DNA of 64,000 nucleotides from NCBI RefSeq assembly GCF_037975245.1, contig NC_092574.1, positions 10,054,713-10,118,712 of the forward strand. Direction: 5' to 3'. The stretch is from Apostichopus japonicus. Taxonomy: Eukaryota > Echinodermata > Holothuroidea > Aspidochirotida > Stichopodidae. The translations under genes and the position numbers were made by a program. Below the pieces are notes generated by a model. That model was not told the origin of the DNA. It saw only the letters and a program-made list of their open reading frames with translations, and searched no databases. How positions within the stretch are numbered: the first letter of the stretch is position 1; every line of letters starts with the position of its first letter. Below, piece by piece: positions 55,149-64,000 of this stretch.

Positions 55149-55963
55149 ATCACAGAGAAACGTGCTGTGATGTTCTTCTTTCAGTCGAAACCTCTTCACT
55201 TAAAGGCATTTTACTGTGTCTGAAGGGCAATGGTTAAAAGAAGGAAAAAATGATGATAATTTGCATTTATTAATCAAAACTATATCCTCATAGCATTTTT
55301 GTGAATGTATATCTGGACACAGCAGAATTATTTATGCATGCTTGGTAATTGAACTGGAAATATCAGTGTTTCTCTTCGTAATCTTTATGTTTATAACATA
55401 TTTTCATTTATCTAATTAGCAGAATAATATTTCCACAAGACAAATTGCATTTGATGAAATTCTAAATACAGCTAAGCAAATATTTCAAGGGTAAATCAAC
55501 AAACTTATACAAGCTAAGTAAAGCTTGTCAAAGAAGCCAGTTAAAGAAGGTTACATTTAGTTACCCAGATATGTCGATTTTGGGACAACATAATGATATG
55601 GTGTTTATCAAACAGTGTGAATATATGTTACCTTTACTATATGTGTTACTATTCTCGCACCGGAATATTCCTTTAACAGCCCTTTAACTCAAATTAAATA
55701 AATAAATTAAGGCTTATCTGGAAGCGGCGATATCTGCAACGTATCAAGATACAGCACACAGAGTTGCAATGATCTTTCCAACAATGATATAGCAGGTTTT
55801 TTATTTTTATTATCAAGCTACGATAGATCTAATATAATTAACAATATGCGCATTTCAATTTAATTTGAAAGGTCTTATCCGTGGGAATAGCGGGGATTTA
55901 AAAAAAAAATTCTCGTTGTTGATAGCCTATAGAGCATGAACAAAGTTAACATAATAATATGTT
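55149..55963. other. Intronic, nothing recognised
   Basis: AT-rich TRPC intron 1 sequence without a repeat or exon I can support. Confidence 0.4.
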
Positions 55964-56270
55964 GGCCTGACGTTTCGATCCTAGCAGGATCTTCTTCAAA
56001 GGCTAAATGTTAAGTAACAGTAACAGAAGGGACAAAAACACGCACAGAACACAGACAGGTTAATGAGCATGGTGAACACAAAGAGATAGATGTAAGGGGA
56101 TTAGTGGACAAGGGATGGAGAGAAGAAAGAATCAAGCCAACAGGGGAAGCATATCTTTTTGTTCACCATGCTCATTAACCTGTCTGTATTCTGTGTGTGT
56201 TTTTGCCCCTTCTGTTAATGTTACTTGTCATTTAGCCTTTGAAGAAGATCCTGCTAGGATCGAAACTTAC
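55964..56270. mobile_element. ~305-bp foldback element with motif copies C and D
   Basis: The arms (55964-56085 and about 56150-56270) are inverted copies of one another. Shared segments include CGATCCTAGCAGGATCTTCT, AAAGGCTAAATG, CAGACAGGTTAATGAGCATG and GTGAACA. The spacer is about 65-75 bases. Each end carries the TGACGTTTCG-type motif, but the right end lacks the GTCAGGCC part (GAAAC is followed by TTAC). No clear target-site duplication is visible. It lies about 350 bp upstream of TRPC exon 2. Confidence 0.75.
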
Positions 56271-56624
56271 TTTTACACATTCACTTACACAGACTCTCTA
56301 GTGGATAAGCAGTTTGCTAACAGTTTTATTTTATTTTGATAATAATATGTTGCAACATTTGGACTATTTGTCTGTCTGTTTGCGTGTCTGTTCGTGTCAG
56401 TCTGTGTGTGTGTGTGTGTGTGTATCTGTATATGTCTTATATCTTAATGTGTACATATATGTTTAAATGTTACATGCAGCAAATTTCTTCCTGCATGCTT
56501 CTCATCTTTAGATTGGAAATATGAATGAAACCTTTTAATCTTTACTTTTAGAGAAAGCGTAGGTTTTGAACTATACTTTCAAGCGACATTTCGGTCAATT
56601 TTTTGTTGTCTTTGTCTCCACCAG

Positions 56625-57128
56625 GCCCAGCTTCTAAACGAGCCTTTAGAGAATGATTTTGACCCGGACATATCCCCTGTTATTCTCGCTGCTCATCGCA
56701 ATAATTACGAAATCTTGAAAATATTAATCGAACGCGGTGTTTCGATCCCAAAACCGCACGATGCAAAATGCGGATGTGAGGAATGCCGAAGCAGCATCCG
56801 TTACGATGGGTTACGTCATTCGAGGTCCCGTCTCAATATTTATAGGGCCCTGGCCAGTCCGAGTCTCATGTCGCTATGCAGCGAAGACCCGATCCTAACC
56901 GCCTTCGAGCTCAGTTGGGAATTACGTCGACTGAGTCATCGAGAAAACGAATTCAAAGACGAATACGAAGAATTAGCGGAGGGTTGTCGAGAATTTGCCA
57001 AGCAACTACTGGACCAGACTCGGGGCTCCAATGAGTTAGGGACTATACTCAACAGGGACCATACCCACCCTACTGGTAGCGTACCGTTGAGTAGATTGAG
57101 ACTGGCAATCAAGTATAAACAGAAAACA
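56625..57128 (+). CDS. TRPC: TRPC4/5-like cation channel, coding exon 2 (residues 123-290)
   Basis: This exon runs in phase 0 from the acceptor CCACCAG to the donor ACA|GTAAGT and encodes 168 residues. It begins [11 protein letters not shown] and completes the last ankyrin repeat ([20 protein letters not shown]). It then carries the [10 protein letters not shown] segment, in which H167, C171, C173 and C176 match the zinc-binding His-Cys-Cys-Cys set of TRPC4/5. The highly conserved [19 protein letters not shown] and [15 protein letters not shown] follow, then a charged helical linker ([21 protein letters not shown]) and [11 protein letters not shown]. All are TRPC family signatures in the right order and spacing, with no stop or frameshift. 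An in-frame alternative acceptor six bases downstream (CCCAG|CTT at 56630) could drop two residues. Confidence 0.96.
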
Positions 57129-57591
57129 GTAAGTACAGACCAATTTATTCAAGTTGTTTTTTTTTTTCATGAATGCTCCTTTAAATCTCAATATGCGAGA
57201 GCGGTGGGCGTTAATGCCTAAATGAGTATTAACTGTTAATCCATCGTATTAAATTATACTAGTAACTGTACCCAAATTGTTTTTCTTATGCAAACAGTAC
57301 AACATAGAAAAAGTCGAATCGTATTCTTTGTTTGTCCTTGCTTTAATACCAGCACATTTTAAACACGTGAATATACATGTGTTATTTTCTTGTTAAGGTT
57401 CAGTTTCGGATCTTTATAATGTCCGAAGAGGTGACGGAAGCCTTCTTCAAAATCGTTTGTAATTAAGCTAATTAAGCTTATTGCATGTCAACAAAACAGA
57501 CATGAATTACTCTTTGAAGGATGACGTTAAGTTACAAATGTCATATTGATATTCATGTTACAAAACACTAATATATCTGTCCAAGTGCACC

Positions 57592-58642
57592 CGATACTCA
57601 TAGCTAGTACAGTAACTACTGTTCATGTTCCACAACCGTGCGTGCACCAGTAACTACTGCTCTGTGTTCGTAACACGGTAACATGTATTACAGGTGGCAC
57701 AGTAATTACTGCAAGTTTTTTCTTGCTGCAAGTTTTTAAAAAAAATAATTTCAAATTTAATTTTAAAATTTAAAATGAAACAAAAATACTGCAAATGTTC
57801 ACCTGTCGGACTCGTAGTTCAACGTTTAACAGCTTTGTAGTAATTACTGTGCCACCGTTAACACATGTTACCAACGAGGTAAATGAATCTGGAGAAACTA
57901 TTACACAGTAACTACACGCATACGCGCGTACCATGTATGGAGGGTCATGTGATGTGTTCCAGGGTGGTACTAATATACTACTCTCCCTATTACGCATGAT
58001 GATTTCACCCAACTAGTACGTAAATGTGTACGCGTGCTTAGAGCAGCAGACGACACCCGTTACCTAGCAATAACCGTGCCTGTAGCCTAACGTGATAGCT
58101 ATATTCCCGTCGAGCAGCATTAGGCTCTGTTCCATGGAGAATTCCGTGGTTGCACTGAACTAAACATTTCCCCACATTTCCCATTTCTACATTCACTTAG
58201 AGCAAGTAGTAATAACGTTAGGCCATATGAGACAAAGTTTGCCCCTGGAGCTGTATTAATAAGTAAGATCTATTATGTAGAAGGCCTGCCTTCATTCAAG
58301 AGAATAAGGTTTAACGTTAGCATGTTAGCACTATTTCGTAGGCCTGAAGTACCAGTACCTCCTTATGCCGTTAGTTCCCATGTCCGATCCGTCTTGGTGC
58401 AAATCTTTTACGAAGTCACTAACACTATTCTCGAACTGCTACAGAGAAATATCAGTTTGGTACCACCCTGGAACACATCACATGACCCTCTATACATGGT
58501 ACGCGCGCACCCAATTGACATGAATCCTCCAGATTAATTTACCTCGTTGCATGTTACCGTGTTACGAGCACAGCGCAGTAGTTAAAACTGACGCACGGTT
58601 GTTGAACATGAACAGTAGTTACTGTACTAGCTATGAGTATCG
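57592..58642. mobile_element. ~1.05-kb inverted-repeat (foldback) element
   Basis: The left end reads CGATACTCATAGCTAG, then TACAGTAACTACTGTTCATG. The right end is its exact inverse, finishing CTAGCTATGAGTATCG. The arms continue inward with matching segments: GTAACACGGTAACATG, AACGAGGTAAAT, AATCTGGAG, CGCGCGTACCATGTAT, GAGGGTCATGTGATGTGTTC and CAGGGTGGTAC. The left arm (to ~57990) carries a nested ~165-bp palindrome bounded by GTGGCACAGTAATTACTG and its inverse (57694-57858). The right arm is about 58440-58642. Several CAGTAACTACTG-like near-palindromes occur near the ends. There is no transposase, and I could not identify a convincing target-site duplication. Confidence 0.75.
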
Positions 58643-58797
58643 AATGCCAGGTCGTATTTCTATAACACTTATAAGAATGTGGGAAATCATCTTACACACA
58701 CAGGCCATTAGGTCAGTAGCTCAGATGCAACAGAACACACAGAATGGTAAAAAAATAATGACTTTGAACTGATGTCAAAAAAAGATGATTTTGGTTG

Positions 58798-58945
58798 AAA
58801 TGATCACAAAACAATGGATTAACACTAATTTTTAATATTGCACTGGGGATCCGACGTCATCGTCAATTTAGCCTTAAAGGAGCATTTCAGAGGTTTTATC
58901 TTTCATTTTAATGGTGAATATGTTAAAAACCGGAAGAGCTAGTGA
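58798..58945 (+). repeat. Dispersed repeat family 2, copy 3
   Basis: It contains GATCCGACGTCATCGTCAAT, TTAGCCTTAAAGGAGCATTT, GGTGAATATGTTAAAAACCG and GAAG, matching 33400-33540 and the inverse of 26379-26470. A further short fragment, GAATGCTCCTTTAA, lies at 57171-57184. Confidence 0.7.
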
Positions 58946-59407
58946 AAACATATACTAGGCCTCAATTTATTTCTTTTGTTTTTGATTTTTAATTTAATAT
59001 TTTTATTATTATTATTCGTTTTTATTACTATTACATATGATGTGTTAAGTTCTTTCTCAAGTCATCCGTTGTCATAAATTGTTATATAAGGAAGCACGCC
59101 AAACTACAATTATTTCCAATAGTCTTACTTATAACATTAAAACTGCGTTAGGCTCCGCCGCGTTCACGTTGTTGCCAGCACGGCTATCATAGATACATGC
59201 TATATATTATACTATACACAGCCCAGTTTCACCACTTATTAACGTTCTGTCAAAGACGGTCTAAATTGACAGCGTGATGAACACGAAACAACTGCATTTG
59301 TATATACAATTCATTATATAAAATTGAATTTATCAGTTTGAAAATGTAAATATATTAGGTAAAGCTCTAGAAATTGATTTAAATTTTAACCAAACTATTT
59401 GCATGGC

Positions 59408-59408
<1 letters not shown>

Positions 59409-59458
<50 letters not shown>
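59409..59458. repeat. (TA)n microsatellite
   Basis: Pure TA run. Confidence 0.97.
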
Positions 59459-59460
<2 letters not shown>

Positions 59461-59820
59461 CAAGCTTAATGACACCTCATGTATAATTGAATAAAACTTG
59501 TGCATAGTGAATCGTTCCTGTCATGTCTGACCTGGTATATAGCATCACACAAAAACTATTTTGAGCAGGCAACCCCGACGAGACCTATAAAACATCCTTC
59601 CAATATAAACATACAACGTGAGTGCTCATATACTTCTGCTGATATGCTTAATAAACATGTGAATAAAATCATTTTAAATCAGGTCAACCAAATACACTCA
59701 AATAATATTGAACAATTCAATCGAAATCCATTAATTCCACGTTCAATCGATTCAATTTAAGTCAATTAATGCAATCCGTTAAATCGATACAAAAAAACAA
59801 ATGAATTAGGTAAATGAACT

Positions 59821-59823
<3 letters not shown>

Positions 59824-59891
<68 letters not shown>

Positions 59892-59895
59892 AATA

Positions 59896-59962
<67 letters not shown>
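59824..59962. repeat. (TA)n microsatellite
   Basis: TA runs broken by AAATATA and AAATATCTAA. Confidence 0.96.
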
Positions 59963-59966
<4 letters not shown>

Positions 59967-61138
59967 GATATAACACCTATGTTATAATCTGAGATAAGTT
60001 GAAGATATTCATCGTGTGGTTAAGCTGTGCCTGTCGTGACGACCTCGAAAGTTGACATAGCCTACTTTGTGTACGTTTGACATTTACAAGTATATGTTAC
60101 TAGGCCTAATGGTTGTTACCATCAACCGTTACAAGGAAAACAGTGCAAAACATGAGTAGTAAAAAAATTGAAAATAGCCCTATATACAAGAATTAAAATG
60201 TACATTTTTTTTTCTCTCGCGAAAATGCATTAAGAATCTGAAAATCTATACAAGAGCATTTAGTTAAAAATGTTGGAAAAATCCATAGATAATTTCTGCA
60301 TACCTGATAAGGCTTTATGTATGCTAGTAGAAAATTTAGTATTGCACCACTGAAGTGTGCTTGGGGTCACTTTCTATATAGACTAGCATTACATCGACAT
60401 CAATTTGATTTATTCGTAGGGCATCGTAAAAAAGTTCGTCTAGTATTTTCTGATGTTGCAGACTCGCATTTGTTTTAACACATCTTTTGTATAGACGGCG
60501 TCCCATGATAACGGCCTATGGCCATACGGGCCAATACATCAATTTGAGTGTAAATTATGAACAGGTGTTTTCGTTTCCTGAGCTGGCTTCGAGAAAAAAA
60601 AACCGATAGTCTATATATATATATATATATATATATTCCTCTGAGAGCAGATATAAACCTAGCCTAAATTTGACACTATAAAGCAGTCATGTCATTTTGC
60701 TCAGTAAAATAGCTCAGTGTATATGTACAGCATTTTCCGTAGCTACGGTATTACAATAGTTTGTAATATCACCCGAAATATTTTACATGAAAGTGAACAC
60801 TAGAGTCAACCTATCTAGTTGACACGACAACATCTCCAGAATCTGAAGAACCTTGGCATTTTCTGCAGATACGATGTATCCCCTCTTCGCTATAAGCCTT
60901 GTATTTTTTTTCATAGCAAGAATAGTTTACATTGATGTCATAAAGATGCATTTTTCCTTCTATCATACGTTTCATATGTTTTACATGAAAAAAACCAAGG
61001 TTGAAAATTATGAATCAAATCACGAGACCATAATTAGATTTTCATAATAATGACTGTCGTTTCTTCCTCTGCTACTCGTATATGCTTTTTCTCAAGTGTT
61101 TTTCAATATTTCAATATTTTCAAATTTCCCCATCTCAG
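59963..61138. other. Intronic, no gene seen
   Basis: The 3' part of TRPC intron 2. It holds a short (TA)n at 60612-60636 and one TAGGCCTA near 60101. An open frame at 60853-61047 has no family match. Confidence 0.4.
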
Positions 61139-61484
61139 TTTGCAGCACATCCGAATTGTCAGCAATTACTAGCGGAGCAATGGTACGAAGGCTTACCCGG
61201 TTGGCGTCGGCAACATTGGACGCTGAAAGTGCTAATCTGTTTTTTCGTTGGGATGTCATTTCCTTTGTTATCAGTGATGTACCTGATAGGACCAAAGACT
61301 GAACTCGGCAAAATATTGCGTCTTCCGTTCCTCAAATTCATTTGCCACAGTGCGTCGTATTTGGTCTTTTTACTGTTACTCCTGTTTGCTTCGTTGGATA
61401 TCGGGAACACTGGTAGCGAGAAAATCAACGAAAGAGGACCCGCGCCTACCTCTATTGAACTTCTCATCGTATCCTATATCGCGG
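61139..61484 (+). CDS. TRPC: TRPC4/5-like cation channel, coding exon 3 (residues 291-405, then codon 406 split)
   Basis: The exon starts in phase 0 after CATCTCAG with FAAHPNCQQLLAEQWYEG, matching the family's PNCQQLL linker. It continues LPGWRRQHWTLKV into two hydrophobic segments. One is residues ~319-340 (LKVLICFFVGMSFPLLSVMY), the pre-S1 membrane-associated segment. The other is residues ~353-375 (FLKFICHSASYLVFLLLLLF), transmembrane helix S1. A hydrophilic stretch follows (NTGSEKINERGPAPTSIE), and SYIAG leads towards the next segment. The exon ends GCG G|GTAAGT, phase 1, a place where I recall vertebrate TRPC4/5 genes also splicing (…LG|F). The rest of the channel is beyond the window; family members usually exceed 800 residues, so this is under half the protein. 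No frameshift is seen. Confidence 0.95.
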
Positions 61485-62059
61485 GTAAGTCACAATAAAA
61501 CAATAAAAAAAAACACATCTATACCTTCAGGCAATACAAGGTCAAAGGTCACGATCTTCACCTACGTCCTCATCCCAATTTCTGTCCATTCTCTTTCTCC
61601 TCTTCAGCCCCACTCTCAGTCTCACTCTCAGCCCCATTCTCAGACCCGCTCTCAGCCCTTTTCAGCCCATGTTCTACCCCGTTCCCTGGGCTACGACCAA
61701 GGTGGCGTTAAAGACAGAATAACCACCTCCAATCCCCCATCCTCCCCCCAAACAGAAACAGCAACAATAGGATCAACAATAAAGAACAAAACACACGAAC
61801 AAATACAAACACTCCCCCCCCCACCTCCCCCACAAAAAAGTAAAGGGAAAACAGGTGAAAGCTGTGGTCATTGTCAGCGACATTTGAAGAATACGATGTT
61901 TCCATAATTCATGACAAAGGTGAATTATACATAAAGTAAATCCATCACAAAGTGGGGACACCAGGCTATAAGTGAACACGTTCTTCTGGATGCTTGCTTT
62001 AATGCTGTCACAAAGGCTATGATAAGAGTAAATATAAACAAGGATAAACAATGGAAATA

Positions 62060-62575
62060 TATGTTATTTATGTACGCTTTATGCTTTAGATTAATGTAAG
62101 AGGCAATGAAGATATGCTTATAATTTACGCATTAGATTAACGTAAGAAGGAATGGAGATATGCTTATATATTTACGCATTAGATTAACGTAAGAGGCAAT
62201 GAAGATATGCTTATATATTTACGCATTAGATTGACGTAAGAGGCAATGGAGACATGCTTATATATTTACGCATTATATTAACGTAAGAAGCAATGGAGAT
62301 ATGCTTATATATTTACGCATTATATTAACGTAAGAAGCAATGGAGATATGCTTATATATTTACGCATTAGATTAACGTAAGAGGCAATGGAGATATGCTT
62401 ATAATTTACGCATTAGATGAACGTAAGAGGCAGTGGAGATATGCTTATATATTTTCCCCTTGGATTAATGCAAGTGGCAATGGAGATATGCTTATAATTT
62501 ACGAATTAGATTAATGTAAGATGCAATGGAGATATGCTTATAATTTACGCTTTAGGTTCTTGTAAGGGACAATGT
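62060..62575 (+). repeat. ~46-bp minisatellite, about 11 copies
   Basis: The unit reads GATATGCTTATATATTTACG, then CATTAGATTAACGTAAGA, then GGCAATGGA. Unit lengths are about 45-47 bp because TATATATTT alternates with TATAATTT. Copies diverge at both edges, and two much-decayed units extend to about 62680. Confidence 0.95.
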
Positions 62576-62694
62576 TGACATGCTGATTATTTGCACTTGT
62601 GGTTCGCGCCAGGTACAGTGAAGATCTACATATGTTTATCCATTTTAGGTTCATTTAAGGGACAAAATGAAGACCATATATAGATGAAGCAACA

Positions 62695-62832
<138 letters not shown>

Positions 62833-64000
62833 TCTGAAGGTCTAATAACACACTGATAACGCAATTGCATCTTTGACTTCAAACTGAAGTGGGACACCAG
62901 GTTTCTAATTAAATCCCATACGGCCACGAATTAAAAGCAAAGTGTAGAGCAACCTGACGGCTGTGACCATAACCTTGCAAATTTCTCACGAAAATACATG
63001 ACCCACATTTTGCAGTATAGTTTCCAACATCTTTCATAAGAAGAGTGACAAGAGGATTTTATCGTCCGTTTTCCTATGGAAGGAATAAAAAAAAAGAATA
63101 AAAAAAAAGAAGAGAAAATAAGGAAATATTTGTTGGGAAAGGACAAGAAAGTGAAATCTTTCAATTTGAGGAAGTGATGGTTACGACAAAACGGTCAGGG
63201 CGAGGTGCACTGGGGGGGGGGGGGGGCGGGGGTGGGGGCGTCAAAGAATCAACTTAAGGTTTGCGTTATGACACATTGACCGATATACGGTATGTAAACT
63301 CTTGTACGTATGTGATTTTACACTAACCATATATGCATGGTTACTTTATAATGACTGTGGTGTTATAGTTGTATATAAGCTCCTCCAACGCTTTAAATGC
63401 AACGATCGCGTAACTTGAATAAATTTGTCATCACACGAACGTTTTTTCATACATGAACTACTTTGTGAACATGCATAAAACATGACATAACAAAAAAATA
63501 AATAACAAATAAATGAGAAAGAAAAAGGGAAAACCTTGTGATGGAGAGAAAGGAATAGAAAGAGTTAGAAAAATAATATATTATACATAAATTACCAGAA
63601 CCTTGTGAATATAATTATGCTTTCATTTTATGAGCAAAATATTTAAATCTTAAGTTCAAGTGTATGACAAATGACGTCTTTACTTCCCTCGCCTAAAGTG
63701 TAGCAAGGTTTTGACTCTATATAGGATATTAGAGAATAAAGTGGAAACAAAAGAATAAAATTAAAACAGAAAACAAAACAATAAGCGCAAAGGAGAAAAG
63801 CGCAAGAATAAGTGCAAGGCTTTGTCTATCCTATTCTTTTTTAAATATATTTTTTAAAAGATAAATAAAGAGAGAAAAAGGGAAATGTTAGACTGTTAAG
63901 GAAACACGTCATACGACCGATTGAATGGAAAAAAAACCGACTTCATATTTGGAATTTCTTGTAGAATTTTAGAGGTCGTTCCTTTTTAATTATTTTTGGA

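Larger units (their letters stand above)
50909..56624 (+). other. TRPC: TRPC intron 1
   Basis: The donor is AGG|GTAAGT and the acceptor CTTTGTCTCCACCAG. Contents include a 10-bp repeat (CTTCAGCCCA, about 4 copies at 50958-51001) and a G-run cluster (51323-51385). It also holds a trinucleotide-rich stretch (53047-53135), a 58-bp duplication, several inverted-repeat elements and a MITE. No nested gene was seen. Confidence 0.9.
57129..61138 (+). other. TRPC: TRPC intron 2
   Basis: This 4010-bp intron runs from ACA|GTAAGT to TTTCCCCATCTCAG. It contains a ~1.05-kb inverted-repeat element, a copy of repeat family 2, and three (TA)n arrays. No coding sequence is recognised in it. Confidence 0.9.

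Noticed and set aside
61350-61907. 185-residue open frame overlapping TRPC exon 3
   Set aside because: It is in another frame of the exon and continues through the low-complexity TCAGCCC and CCCCAAACAG-rich intron. No domain is recognisable.

Overview
The window is nuclear DNA from an animal, most likely a marine deuterostome invertebrate such as an echinoderm (sea cucumber or relative). It is AT-rich and gene-poor. It has spliced genes with GT-AG introns, very many (TA)n arrays, poly-G and poly-C runs, and dense short DNA transposons. The organism assignment is inference: the TRPC protein resembles vertebrate TRPC4/5 closely, and the octamer TAGGCCTA is strongly over-represented. No marker in the window fixes the species.

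Two genes are clear. The first is a KCTD-family (BTB/T1 domain) gene on the minus strand at 9912-10727, with its coding sequence in one exon and a likely short intron in its 5' UTR. The second is the N-terminal part of a TRPC4/5-like cation channel gene on the plus strand. It has three coding exons at 50543-50908, 56625-57128 and 61139-61484, giving 405 complete codons plus the first base of the next. These cover the ankyrin repeats, the conserved His-Cys-Cys-Cys zinc site, the linker region, the pre-S1 segment and S1. S2 to S6, the pore and the C-terminus lie beyond base 64000. The first coding exon starts with a spliced 5' UTR carrying two short upstream ORFs. A possible upstream untranslated exon lies at 27553-27654.

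Layout: 1-5165 is intergenic. 5166-8127 is a hAT-like non-autonomous transposon that contains a second, foldback element (5769-6994) whose arms carry a 16-bp tandem repeat. 8136-9911 is a degenerate satellite-like repeat leading into the 3' end of the KCTD gene. 10836-50499 is almost all intergenic or long 5' intron sequence, with minisatellites, microsatellites, small inverted-repeat elements and one 8-bp-TSD MITE (40205-40670). 50500-64000 is the TRPC locus. Its introns hold a second MITE copy with a perfect 8-bp target duplication (54791-55148), several copies of an inverted-repeat family whose conserved motif resembles a hammerhead-ribozyme core, a ~1.05-kb inverted-repeat element (57592-58642) and a ~46-bp minisatellite.

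The two genes show no functional link in the sequence. No transposase, reverse transcriptase, rRNA gene, intact tRNA gene or CRISPR array was found. All repeat boundaries were read by eye.
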